Positions 39,132 through 51,700 of a DNA stretch of 64,000 bases are shown here, one piece after another. How positions within the stretch are numbered: the stretch's first letter is position 1; the number at the start of each line of letters is the position of its first letter. The notes beneath the pieces were generated by a model, which did no database searches, was not told where the DNA came from, and saw only the letters and a program-made list of their open reading frames with translations. Made by a program: the position numbers and the translations under genes. Where the stretch lies: assembly GCA_905182995.1 (NCBI GenBank), contig CAJJDP010000011.1:136432-200431 (forward strand). Reading direction: 5' to 3'. Source of the DNA: Paramecium octaurelia (taxonomy: Eukaryota; Ciliophora; Oligohymenophorea; Peniculida; Parameciidae).

Positions 39132-39336
39132 AATAAATTGAATTCAAGACTAAGAGAGAAATCGTTATTATACCCAAAAAGTATTTACAATCAAGTTTGC
39201 TATCTATATTAATGATAATAATCCTTTGTATAGGATGACATAGAATGAATGATATGATTAATATATAATCAAATCAACAGAATATTACATAAATTATTGA
39301 TTTCCCCTATTCAATTAAATTAATATCTATTATTGG

Positions 39337-40929
39337 ATGGGAGATAAGAGGATCGACAAATACCTATTCAATATCAATCACAAGATTGGAGAGGGATCTT
39401 ATGCAACAGTGTACAAAGGAGTCAATGAAAAAACAGGAGAAAAAGTAGCCATCAAAATGCTTAATAAATCTGTCATTAATGCGTATGATCTTCCTCTTTA
39501 TACTCAAGGGATGATTACTTAAGAGAAGGCTTAATCTAGGAAATCAAAATTATGGGAAAGTTGAAAAGTCCGAATATTGTCTAACTTTTAGATGTTATGG
39601 AAACTTCAAATAATTATTATATTGTTTAGGAATTTTGCGATGGAGGTGACTTTGATGAGTAATAATCTCTAACTATCTAGATTTCTCAAAAAAAAGAAAA
39701 ATCTAACAGAAAAAGAAGCCATTAAATTTTTAGTCGATGTCTTAACTGGCTTCACCTAACTCATTAAAAATGGAATTATCCATAGAGATCTGAAACCTGC
39801 CAATATCTTACTAGATAAAACAGTATTCAAAATATACCTATTTCTCCCTAGACCTATAAATTAGCTGATTTTGGGTTTGCAAAATGCGTTGACAATTTCA
39901 AAAAAGACATGATGTCCTCAATGGTTGGAACTCCATTATACATGAGTCCCTAAATCTTAGATCATAAGAGATACAACTCCAAAACTGATGTCTGGAGTAT
40001 AGGATTCATCTTTTATGAAGCCCTCTTTGGAAAAAGTAGAATTTCTCTAATACCTAAGCTCCATGGACCGCAAGATCTCCTCCAGAATTACTCAAGAATA
40101 TCAGAACCCAACCATTAAAGTTCCCAACTGATAAAATACCAATCTCTTAAGAAACCCAGGATTTAATTATCGGTTGTCTATAAGCAGATGAATCTAAAAG
40201 ATTATCATGGGAGGAAATATACAAGCATCCTGCAGTTGCCTAGTACTTTTAGGATATTGTTAAGGGAAATTCAAAATTGGAAGACAAAGCTTAATACTTG
40301 ATTAACGATATTAGACAAATGATTATTAAAGATAAATTGGACATCACATAATTGTTTGCAGAATTAGATATGTCGAAGGATAAAGCTCTAGATGTGAATG
40401 AATTAGGTCGATTTCTAACTAGAGTCGATAAAGATATCTAAAGAGATGAAATCGAATATATATTTAATAAATTTGATGAGGATGGTAGCAATTCAATCGA
40501 TTTCGAAGAGTTCAAAAAGTGGCTGGAAGATAATTCTGTATATAATTAAAATATTATTAGATTCAAGTCAAACAAGAAAAATAAGTTAGAGATAGAACAA
40601 AAAAATAATCTATTTTAGGAAAGAATACTGTAGAAGAACGTGCTAATTATGTGATAGAAAAACTCAAACTTTCTATTATCAAATACAACATTCAACTTAT
40701 TGATTTGTTCAAAAAAGTATAATTATATCAATATAATTAGTTTGATAAATCTGCCGATTTGAGATTAGATTTAAAAGAAATGGGATTAATGTTGAAAAGA
40801 ATTGAACCAAGTATCAATGAAGATGAAACTCGCGCGGTCTTCGATTTCTTTGATATCAATAAAGATGGCGAAATTACATTCTAAGAGTTTTAGACTAATT
40901 TATAGGAATGCATAGTTCATAAAAAATGA
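39337..40929 (+). CDS. Calcium-dependent protein kinase (CDPK-like) with EF-hands
   Basis: About 489 residues after removing five introns (39483-39508, 39659-39680, 39823-39851, 40036-40058, 40538-40560; 22-29 nt each). The kinase domain shows GEGSYATV at about 18-25, VAIK with K40, HRDLKPAN at about 133-140, DFG at 152-154, GTPLYMSPQ and DVWSIGF. After a junction helix come EF-hands: DMSKDKALDVNE (311-322), DEDGSNSIDFEE (347-358), a degenerate loop (DKSADLRLDLKE), and DINKDGEITFQE near the C-terminus. This is the CDPK layout, so Ca2+ binding to the EF-hands should release the kinase. There is no N-terminal Gly-Cys acylation signal (MGDKRID has only the Gly). The APE motif reads SPQ. Stop TGA at 40927-40929. 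Confidence 0.9.
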
Positions 40930-40966
40930 ATGTTTTAATATATAAACTATTTAAAATAAGACTTTT

Positions 40967-42425
40967 ATGGATTCAAGTATCTACCAACCTTATAAATACC
41001 AAAAATATACTCCAGTATTACATTATTTTATAGAGGAATTATCTACTTATACAGGATTAGCTAGACTACTAATATGAGTGCTTAGAATTAGAAAATGATT
41101 AATGGTCAAGCATTTCTATATTGAAAGGCTATCCATAATATATCAAAATAAGGATTCAAGATTATTTCCCATTAAAAATATTTTTCAATGTAGGAGCATT
41201 TAAATGCAACACTTACTTTTCCTTTTAAACCTCCCAGCCATCTGCAACCAATCATCAAAAACATGTTGTTATAAAATAATAAAAAATTATTGTAATTAAG
41301 AGACCAGATGAACACAAGTAATATCTATATATCTCTCTCTTATCTGATTTTAGTACTTAAGTCAAACTTAAAGCATGGTTTTAATGTATAAAATTTATTA
41401 TTACATAAGAATCCGAATAAGACAGATGCTATTTCCTTTGCTATTATGGTTAAGAATAGTACCGAAAAAGAAGCTGCTCATAAAATAACAATAAGACAGA
41501 TGATGAATTATGTGTTACTGTTAAAAATAATGCTACAACTATTACCACTACCAATTGCATAGAAAAATCTCACTTAAGTGATGGCAATGTTCCTCCAATA
41601 AAATCTTTAAGTGAAAATCGTAGGTTTAATAGTTACAAATAGAAAAATGGATCAATATCCTTAAAAAGTAGAATTCTGTAAGTGTAACAGAAAAAACTTT
41701 AATTATACTCACAAAATGTAGTTCAACGATATTAACGAATGCTAATATAATCATATAAATAATTAAATCAATCAAGAATGATGAAAAAATACATATATTA
41801 ATGGATAATTACTCTAAATTTCATTTAACATATTGAATCAATTTATGCTCATTTTAAAATCAATAAAATATTAAGATGCATGTCTAATTCTCCAAAACTT
41901 TATGCATAAAGATGGAAACAATTGAAAGATCAAAATTTTGGTTAAAAATGTAGAATTTTAATTCAAGCCAATTTAACCCTCTCCATATACTCAAATTAAG
42001 TGAATGAAAAAATTTAGAAATAAATATCGTAACTTATCTTTTTAGGCTTGGGAGACACAAACTTTATTAAAAAGCAAGCATAATTATAGTAATCGTTTAT
42101 GAATTTCTATTTAAAGGTAAGAAAGATTTAAGAATTTTATCTGTAATAAAGAAGCAAATTCAATATATTGATGAATTAAATGATATAAAATATCAAAAAA
42201 GAATATCCAACAATTCTAATTTCTAAATAAAGAATGAAAAGAATCTTATCATAGTTTTATTAGTTGTTGTGTGCTAATCATAAATCAGAATATATGAAAT
42301 ACTTGATAGCACAAAAGTCTAATACTACTTTAATTACTTCTGTTTTCGCATTATTTACAAGACCAAAATTAAATATGATGAAGAATCAAGCATTATTGCT
42401 TTAACTTATTGAATAAACCAAATGA
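40967..42425 (+). CDS. Unknown basic, Gln-rich helical protein
   Basis: Starts 37 bp after the kinase stop. A 19-nt intron (41015-41033, GTA...TAG) must be removed; the rest is a single long frame to TGA 42423-42425, giving 479 codons. The first 140 residues look like a folded beta domain (SISILKGYPQYIKIRIQDYF, then KHVVIKQQKIIVIKRPDE, then QYLYISLLSDFSTQVKLKAW). The rest is strongly basic and helical, with stretches reminiscent of IQ-type helices (VVQRYQRMLIQSYKQL), but no confirmed IQ motif. No signal peptide or transmembrane segment. Frame length and codon choice support a real gene; function unknown. Confidence 0.6.
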
Positions 42426-42454
42426 TTAATTGTTATATAATAAATTTTTGAAAT

Positions 42455-42900
42455 GACTTTATTTCACTTAGCTGCATCCCATTGTTATTTTAACCCAATA
42501 ATCGAGCTGATAGTTCCAAAGAAGCCAATCCATTTACCAGGTACTCTTCCATTACTGATAAATCCGTAGGCACTCTTACTATTAAAATTATATTGATACC
42601 AGTAAATCCATAAAAGCCCTTAGTAAATCTAATTTAAGATTGAAAAGACGTTAAGAGGATTTTGTTTCTTATGATTTATTTTATTCTTCCCTTATTTCTA
42701 AAATCAATGCAACACAATCAAAGAACGCCTCAAAATTCCAAAGTGCGTCACTCCAATAATCAGCCTTGGCTTCTAATTATGGGTTTTGTATCACTTAAAT
42801 CTAAGAATTAATCTTGAGATTACTTTACAAAACCAATGAGTGTGATCAACCAAAAAATACAGAAAACAAGAAATATTCATCAATATTTTATTAAGAATGA
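42455..42900 (+). CDS. Uncertain small gene, exon structure ambiguous
   Basis: A gene-like segment reads SNLRLKRRQEDFVSYDLFYS and continues as NATQSKNASKFQSASLQQSA to a TGA at 42898-42900. It joins upstream to ADSSKEANPFTR if a 29-nt intron (starting near 42,541, GTA...TAG) is removed. No ATG is in frame with that upstream piece before a TGA. The ATG at 42455 is in another frame and would need further introns. Ser/Gln/Lys-rich; no family recognised. The stretch 42901-43242 after it holds hydrophobic frames but no convincing gene. Confidence 0.28.
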
Positions 42901-43242
42901 TTGCTTTATTTCCTTTTTATTTTGATAATTCCATAATTGAAATTATGATTCCAATTGTTCTTCCAAATCTTAAGACTTTTCTTGTTAAACTCATGTTTGA
43001 ACTTAAGTTTTTGCACTTTAATGACAATTCATCTTATTTTAACTCTTTCAATTATTCTGCACAAAATTTACCAAAATATTGTAAAATTCTACAAGACTAA
43101 TAATATTATTATATATTCAATACTCACTTTATCTCTTCCAGAAGTTTTAGATAATAAAATAACAACTCTTTTAAAATTCTACATTCTTATTTACTAAATT
43201 AATATATATTATTAAATATTATATTTGCTAAACTTAAGAAAA

Positions 43243-44386
43243 TCATCTTCTTCTAACTCCTGCTCCCTCTAGTTGATTTACTATCTTGGGAAATAGGGAT
43301 TATTAAGTTAAGAGCTAGTCCATCAATTTATTGTGTTCATTGGTTCTAAAATATTACAATTTATAAATACCTTTCAACCCATCTGTTATTAGTATTATCT
43401 AAGTTATCTGAAGCATTCTTGAAATTGGTTTGAGCATCTCTGAGTAAATTTTACTTTGTTTGAATTTGAGCTAATCAATAATACATTAAAGTTACCATCT
43501 CTAGTTTAGATTTCAGCCTATATTGTTGGAATTACAATTGTTGATAAATTATTTATTCTTTGATTATATTGACTGAGATTATGATCATCAATGGCTCTAA
43601 CTTATTGATAAGCATTTTCTAGGTCTGTTTTATTTTTAACAATGGTGTCTCTCAAATTTTGAATTAACTTTTAAACCTTTGCACTTGCTTCTGAATCATT
43701 GAAACTTGGGGCCATGATCTAAGTGAATGCAGTGATCAAAGGTCCATACATAATTCTTTAATGTTAGAGTTGCTTTAGACCTTCTTCTAAGAATGAAACA
43801 CTTCTATTCTAGATGAATGAACCATCTCTAAGCTATCCAATCAATTACAAAGCTTAATCAAGAGCTTAAACAGCATTTGTATATTAATTTTATTGATCCT
43901 TGAAGATTCCTTCTTCTTTTGTGATTCTTGCTTATAATCCGTCGGCTAATGATTAAACTTCCTTCAATTCATCAACCTTTCCATTTAAAGCAATTTATAA
44001 TAAGTCTCTACTTTCAGTGAAATCTGTAACATCTATTTCTAATGATGCTATCTAATAAAGTAAGTAAATAAGATTACTTCATTTTAGAATTGTGTGATTT
44101 AACCTGAGAAGAATTCCTTGTCTGTGAAATATTAGACTTCATTTTGTTAATACTCTTGTTATTCATCAGCCAATCTTTATTTGATTGAATTTTGTAAGTC
44201 ATCAAGTGCTGCATATAATTTAGAGAAATCAAATTGTTGTGCCTTTGATTTTAAGCTTAGTAATTTCAAGAATGCTTTCCCTAAATGTGTTTATTCTAAT
44301 TCATTCATTACTGGATTAGATAAAGGACCTTGAATTTAACTTGCCAAGGTGAGAGAAATCAATAGTATAGAAACTAATTTCCTCAT
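43243..44386 (-). CDS. Trichocyst matrix protein (TMP/Grl family)
   Basis: About 355 residues. A signal peptide (MRKLVSILLISLTLASQIQG) is followed by a largely alpha-helical, coiled-coil protein rich in Gln, Leu and Asp, with few cysteines. Segments such as LGKAFLKLLSLKSKAQQFDF, IASLEIDVTDFTES and VRAIDDHNLSQYNQRINNLS match the general character of Paramecium trichocyst matrix proteins. These are made as precursors in the ER, cleaved in the secretory path and crystallised in the trichocyst core. Three introns (44052-44077, 43471-43495, 43346-43370; 26, 25 and 25 nt) close the frame to TGA 43243-43245, ending AGVRRR. Family assignment is by overall character and signal peptide, not by a database hit. 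The specific TMP subfamily is not assigned. Confidence 0.8.
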
Positions 44387-44769
44387 ACAATCCGTTTTTA
44401 ATATTAATATAAATAATTAACATTATATAATATAAAATTGGAAATCACTTTATTTGACATTTTTATTTTTATTAAATATGTCTTATAGGAGAATATTGGT
44501 CTAAAGATGAATATCTCTTGTAGGTCCTTATTTACAAAATAGTAGTTTATTAAAACGCTCATTATAAGAGATGATATTTATATAGATTTCAATATAATTG
44601 CCATAGCATCTTATGAATGCTAGATATCATTAAATTAATTCTTAGTTATTTATGTGAAATATAATAATTTCTAAATTTGTTGGATTCCTTAATTATTGAT
44701 ATCTAATATTTACAAGAAAATAAAAATAAAGATTTTTTGAAAATAAAATTTTATAATTTTTTATAAAAT
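44387..44769. promoter_or_regulatory. Shared 5' intergenic region of two divergent genes
   Basis: About 380 bp between the start codons of the trichocyst matrix gene (-) and the RING-finger membrane gene (+). It is very AT-rich with no coding signal recognised. By position it should hold both promoters. No specific motif can be assigned. Confidence 0.4.
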
Positions 44770-46005
44770 ATGTAAGAATAACAGGATCGAATCAAAGTTT
44801 AATTAGAAGCAGAAGTAAAATAATTAGCAATAGAATTTGTTAGAGAATAATACTTAGAAATCATTTTATATCTATATGTTTATTTTTTAATTTCCTTTTA
44901 TTTAGAAAACTTTTTATCAATAATCTAGTTGGTGATGTGCCTAATATTTGTTGATATTTGTAATATTTTGAATGATATAATAGGTAGAAGTATTTAAACT
45001 TGTTATTGTTTACAAACGGAATTAAGGGTTTATTATTATTTAGAATCGTTCATCTATTGTTTAATGAAATTGTGTTATATTTTGATAGTTATGCTGGAAA
45101 TTCAATTTTATTTGATGCTAATTCTGTTTCCATTATTATTGTTGATCCTAAGATTGCTGATTTATTGCAATAAAAAGAAATACTTCGCATTTGTTGCATT
45201 CTAATAGTTCGTATAGCATAAAGAATGACATAATAGTTTAATGTACTATGGAAGATAGTAATATTAGTTGAAACTTTATCAGTAACTCTAAAATTGGATA
45301 ATTTTGTTGCTTGGGATTGGATATAGGTTTTATGGTTGTTTTTGATTCTGCTAATATTAGATGGCGTAATAACCTTTGTCTCACTTCTTTATTTTATAAT
45401 CAAAGTAATTCCAGCTTTGATAAAAAAGAATGAAAAATAAAGAAGTACTTTATATTATTGATATGAAAGCTGCCTACTATGTGTAATTTGTCCTGTATTA
45501 AGTCACAATATTTATGACAAATCTCTTTTTATATTTCAATAACTTTGCATTGAAAATAATTCTACCAATTTTATTCATCCTTATGTCAGCTTACACTTAT
45601 TTTGAGAGAAGAAATTTGGAACAATATTATGCAAATTTCATATTCAATCTAGAGATAGGAAGGGACTTAGAAGAGAAGCAATAACCTTATGAATAAGCAA
45701 CAACAATTTTATAAAGAGTTTCAACTAATTATTATAAACCAATAATGACAAATGTTGGACAAAGACAATCGAGTCAACCTCCAATGTTGAGCAATGACTT
45801 ATAATCTGTAAATTCTGAGGAATAAAACTTATGTGTAATATGCTAAGATAAGGTGGGAGAAAAGATTTTTATGCCTTGTGGACATGGCAAATTTTGTGCT
45901 TAATGCATTGGAAATACTGACGCTTGCTTTCTATGTCGAAATGAAATTGCTTAGATTCTTACAGTGTAACAAGATCACATAAGCTTTGGAATTGTTGCTA
46001 AATGA
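44770..46005 (+). CDS. Multi-pass membrane protein with C-terminal RING-HC finger
   Basis: About 394 residues. Several hydrophobic helices occupy roughly residues 25-250 (for example IILYLYVYFLISFYL, LIFVDICNIL, MLEIQFYLMLILFPLLLLIL, WLFLILLILDGVITFVSLLY, LKIILPILFILMSAY). A Gln/Ser-rich loop follows, and then a C3HC4 RING: CVICQDKVGEKIFMPCGHG, FCAQCIG, then CFLCR. This is the layout of membrane RING E3 ubiquitin ligases; target and compartment are unknown. Introns are at 45211-45236 (26 nt) and 45445-45469 (25 nt). With both removed the frame runs from ATG 44770 to TGA 46003-46005. Confidence 0.82.
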
Positions 46006-46075
46006 TATTTAAAAAAAATTATATATAAATATGATATGAGGATTAATTAAATCATTATATTTATTGAAATTTGTT

Positions 46076-48661
46076 ATGGCTTGCACATCCAAAGAGTAGT
46101 TTCACTAAGATGTTCACGAATTAAATTAAGAATTAAAGCCTCAAGAGTAGATTCCTGCAGTACAAACCATGAAATTAAATAGAGGAGGGCTTATTATCAA
46201 AACTAGCGAAGGTCCAATCCAATTTGGATTGCCTCCAGAAACTGTGAAGGATTCCATGTCTCTAGGAGTAGAAGTGCCCACATTCTACATTATTCCTACC
46301 CAGAGATTCAACAAATAATTTGGAATTAATGTTGCAGAATTTGAATTCCCAGCTTATTTCAATTTCTTTATCAAGAAAAGATAAGTTACATTGATTTGCG
46401 ATAATGAAACTGCAAACTCAATCAAGATTGTTTTTTAGGAAACTTTGTTAGGTCCATAGGATTTTAGTGTAATTGTTAAAATATAGCTTATAGTAAATAA
46501 AAAGCGATTATCATCCTGATGTGGACCCAGTTGAATATGTGGATTTTAAGAAAGAATTGGCAATATTCGCAAAAAATCCCATGAATTTAAATGAAAAACT
46601 TACTTCAGAAACCTTATTAAAATTCATAATTTTTGAGAATAATGTGGCATAGATAGGGAAAGTAAAAATAGTTAAAGAAGAAAATGAGTTTACAATCTAT
46701 GACAATGAGAATTTACTCATAAGTTTTCCTGATAAATTTTGTTTTCCAAAGGAATACGATAAATTATTATCATTACACAAAATTGATAGTTCAGGGAAAT
46801 CTGAAATAGCCCCTCCTTCATTAACAATAATGAAAAAGATGTAACACGGAAAAAAGCCTCCAAGTTTGACTTAAACCTTCGATGAGGTAGATTCCGATGA
46901 GGACGCTCTGGACATGGGAAGTATGCCAAATTTATTATTATGGAATAAAAATGGAGAAGCCAAAATATAGAAGAAAGGAAGCATAGAATTGAATGAAGGA
47001 CTAACATTCTAGGCTCCTGAATTTGGTGTTACAGTTTTGGGATGTGTAATACAATATAAATAAACTAGTCTCATGGATTTGATCCAAAAGGATCTACATC
47101 TGGTTACATCTTTTGGATCAATGGCAGAGGAATAATGGTGGATCCTCCTCCATACACCAGTTACCATTTGAAAAAGATGGGAATTCCACCTATTATGATA
47201 AGTGCCATTATTATAAGTCATTGTCATGCCGATCATGATGCAGGTGCATTTCATAAAATATTAGATGATAGTAAAGTTGAAATAATCACAACTAGAACTA
47301 TCATGTATTCATTTTTAAGAAAATATTCTGCTATTTCTAATTTATCATAAGACTAGATTAAAAGTCTGTTTATATTCAGACCAGCTATTTTGGGAGTCCC
47401 CCTAAATATTTATGGAGCAGAATTTGAATTCTTTTATGCTTTTCATTCAATTCCATGTATTGGATTCAGAGTCAGATATCAAAACAAATCAATATACTTT
47501 AGTGGTGACACATTTTATGATCCAGTTAAAATCGAGGAATTATATAAACAGGGACATTTAAATCAGGCAAGGTGCAAATAATTGAATTCTCCTAAATTCA
47601 CAGAAGATATTATTTTACATGAAGCTGGAGTTCCTCCAATTCACACCCCTTAAACAGTTTTGTCCTAATTACCTAATCAAGTGAAGAATAGAATGTATTT
47701 AGTTCATGTAGCTGCTAAAGATGTTCTCAAAGGATCTGGTTTGAAAGTAGCCAAACCAGGCATTGAAAATACTCTAATTTTAATCAGACCAAATGTCTAA
47801 TAAGATATCACTTTAAATAGAAAAATGGATATTATAAGTAGAATTGACATTTTCGATAAGTTGACTTTGAATAATGCCAAATTTTTAATGGATGCTCTAA
47901 AGTTAGAAAAGTATAAGGAAGGAGAATTAGTAATTTAAGAGAATTAAGAGGGACATAAATTCTACATTATTGAGTCTGGTTTGGCTAAGGTGTTCTCTGA
48001 TTAGAAAGAGAACAAATTTTAAAGATATTTATAATCTGGAGACTATTTTGGAGAATCAGCCTTGATCTAAACAGGAAGAAGAAGAGCTTCAGTACTTGCA
48101 GTAACAGATTTAAGGGTTTTATCTCTTGATAAACATGATTTTTGGTTTATATTTGGCGATGGATTTGAAGGCCAAGGACCAGTAATTGAATAAATGATGT
48201 AATTGATGGAAGCTAGAAAACAATAAGCCATATAGATCTTGTTTAAGTATGAAATTATAGTTTATTATAAAATAGAAATTCACATTTCTCTCAATTGACT
48301 CCAACTTAAAAAACTTAGCTAGAGATGATTATGCAATAACAGGAGGTCAGTAAGGGTCAAATCTTATGGAAGAAAGATGACGAAGCTACTTTTGTATTTT
48401 TCATAAGAAAAGGTGCCTTTGCGTTTATTGACTGTGAAGAAGCAGTAATATAAATGATTAAACTAGAAATTGGAAGAGTTTGATTCTGGCTCATTTATCG
48501 GCGAAATTAACGCTATTTTGAAGGGAAACAAATTAACAACTACAATCAAGGCTATTAGAGAGGGATCGATATTGAAGATAGAAGCTAAATCATTTGCTAA
48601 GTTTTTATAACGTAACCCTGGATTATTATTGTTATTGCAAGAGTATAAATATTTAGAATGA
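46076..48661 (+). CDS. Metallo-beta-lactamase-fold protein fused to two cyclic-nucleotide-binding domains
   Basis: About 828 residues. After an N-terminal region of some 320 residues with a beta-rich look comes a metallo-beta-lactamase fold. The metal motif SHCHADHDAGAFH (HxHxDH, near residue 366) is followed by the strand YFSGDTFYDP and the VHVAAKDV region, as in RNase Z/PDE-like hydrolases. Two cyclic-nucleotide-binding domains follow. The first shows FYIIESGLAKVF, then SGDYFGESALI and GRRRASVLAV. The second shows EVSKGQILWKKDDEATFVF and GSFIGEINAILKG. Introns are at 46469-46493, 47046-47068, 48247-48275 and 48445-48466. Stop TGA at 48659-48661. Likely a hydrolase controlled by cAMP or cGMP. 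Substrate unknown; a phosphodiesterase role is one possibility. Confidence 0.85.
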
Positions 48662-48799
48662 CATAATAATCAATTCAAATATAAATAATTTGAAATATAA
48701 TATAATAATAATACATTAACGAGATATTAAGTAATTCCTGTTTTTCGATATCGCAAATTTAAACAAAAAAAACTTTTAGGACTTAAATTAATATTATTA

Positions 48800-51700
48800 A
48801 TGAAAATATTGTAGCTACTGTTAATTAGCTATTCAATTATGTTAACACATCAGATGTTTTGTAACTATTTCCCATTGGATTCAATTGCATGTGTTGGCAA
48901 AACATAAGGAATCAAATGTAAATTGAAAATCTAAATTAGGTTATTACAATTAGTTTGAGAGTTCTTGTATGGATACTTCATCGACAAGTCATGGTTGTTT
49001 ACCTACATTAAATCAGTTAGCATGCTTAAATTAACTAACTAATTAAATGGGGGAGGAGGCTCGATGTAAGAATTATAATAATGAATTAAGGCATATTTGG
49101 AAAGAGATGTGTATCAATTAAACCTACTCATTTGGCAAAGTTAGGTTGCTATGAGAGGTTCTCGAAGTACTCGTGCACAAATGTAGCAAACAAGGATTGT
49201 ATTTGGGATGGAAATAAATGCACTGAATATTTGAGTAATATATCGGACGGAGAGTAATGTGAGCTTATATTTGGGAATTCAGTAACACCTTCCTTGTGTT
49301 AAAAGATTAAAAATTTGAAATGTAAGTCTCTAACTTAAAATTAGGCATGAATGGCGGCTTTTCTCAAGATTACAAGTGTGTAAGTGTCAATGAATAAGGA
49401 TTAGCCAAATTGAAATGCACAGATCTAGGAATAAACCATGATACTTGTGTTTCAATTACAACATCCAATCAATAATGTATTAATATCAGTATATTCAAGG
49501 TATATTCATTCAGAACAAGTGTCAGGAGATAAAATCAGTAAACATTAATAAATGTGAAATGAATTTAAATAGATTAGGATGTCTTGGTATTTTTAATCCA
49601 AAGTTATAATGCTAATGGAAATCAGGAAAGTGTTAAACATTTGTTAAAACAATAGATTTGAAATGTGAAAACGTTAAAGAAGTAAATTAAAGTGTTTGTC
49701 AAGAATTTGAAGGTAAATGTAAATTTGATACTTAAAACTTTGTTTGTAAAGTACCAGCAATCGCAGATAAGTTAACATGCAATACAAAAGGGTTAACAAA
49801 AGAACTTTGTTTATCATTGAAAAATTAATATTGTACATTTACAAATGGTAAATGCGAGACGATCACCTTAGAAGATTTAAAATAGTTTTAATGTGAAATG
49901 TTACTAAATGAAGATGCTTGTGTGAATGTATAAACACAATATTAATTTTGTAAATGGGATGGATAAAGTTGCATCAGATAAATAATTAATCAAGATTTGG
50001 ATTGTGAATTAGATAAAAGTGATACTACAACTAAATACAATGGAAATGTATGTTAAGCTATATCAAAACCTAATGTATCTTGTAAATACAATGCATCAAC
50101 TCATCGATGTATGAATAGTGACGTGAATGATTTATGTGAATCTCCATTTATAAATTTATTTGGATGTGTTAGCATAACAAAATCTGGATTACCTTGTTAA
50201 TGGACTTTAAATGGATGTATACAGATAGAAATTAAGTCACTTGAAACTACGTGTGATAGTCTACAATTTGCAAACCCCAATGCTTGTTCTTAAGTGTATG
50301 AAAATTCTTCAATAGGATGCTATTTTAATTAAGCTACATCAAAATGTGAGAGTATTGACACAAGTTCATCTATTGGTTTAAATTTACTAAACACCCTTGA
50401 ATGTTAAAACAAAAAGATAGGATTAAACAGAATAGCATGTGCATCTATTACAACATAAGGATAAATTTGTAGATGGAATCAAAGTTAATGTTAATAAATA
50501 AAAAAGAAGGTAGATGTAGCTTAAGTAGAATGCTTAAAAATGCAATTCGTCAATCCTTAAGCATGTGCACTTGTTGAATATGGAAAAGAACCATGTAGAT
50601 ATTTAGAGATAGAAAAGAGTTGTGTTAATTCATTGATCTCTACTATGACATGTAATACAGCTGGGATAAATACATATGCATGTGCTTAAGTATCAGGCAG
50701 TTGCTATTTTGATACAGACTTGAATAAATGTAAAGAATTAGATTCTGCTAATCCTGATAGTGCAGCCTAGGTAACTGAGTTACTCCAAAACATGTAATGC
50801 TAATCTAGTTCACCCACTAAAGATGTTTGCTAATAGATAATAACTATTGGATAATTATGTTAATGGTCAGAACGATAAAGTAGATGCTTGGATTAATAGG
50901 TTTTATTAAATCAAAAGTGTTCTAACTACTCAACTGGCGTTAAAGTAAATGCTAATGTATGTGCTGCTATTGAGATGGAATTTCCAGATTACGATTACAG
51001 AATAGGAATTAATAGTGATGTCGACAGAGGTTATTGCAAATTTATGCCAGAGACAGGTACTTGTTCAAAGAATACTGATTTATGTACTACACCTTGTTGT
51101 ACTGAGAAGATTGGAATTAATGCTCATTCTTGTAGTAGATATTCATCTTAAGCTGTTGGTGTTTATTGCTTTTTTGGATCCAATTTAAGATGTTAGCAAT
51201 TGACTTCGGATGTTGTTGATATTTCAAAACCAGATGTGGTCAAGAACTACTACAATGCAAACTAGATGAGATGCTCTTAAATGAATAAAAATTCATGCCA
51301 TATGATTGAATGGTCAACAAAGTAATTATGTTACTATAATGGGAAATCCTGTGTTAATATAAACTATTCTAATTATGGAAATTTAGATATATTTATTTAA
51401 TTCCCTGCAATTCTAAACAAATATGGTTGTCTAGCAATAGAAGCAACAGTTACAAATAGAAATACATTAAAGTACTTTTTATACGATGTTATAAACAAAA
51501 GATGCAAACTAAATACTGTTACAAATTATGCTACTTGTGGTGCAGCATAAGGGAATAGTAATGTATGCTTAAGATTCACGCCAGATGTTTTATGTAAATG
51601 GAATCCAAATTTGTTGTCATGCTAAGAAATTACTTCTGACGAATATGATGAAATTTATACTTGTTCATATAATCAGAATTAAAAGGCATGCATTGAAAAT

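Noticed and set aside
46717-47254. Two minus-strand frames opposite the metallo-beta-lactamase gene
   Set aside because: The plus strand carries the HxHxDH motif and CNB domains in one spliced frame; the minus-strand frames show no family and are antisense shadows.
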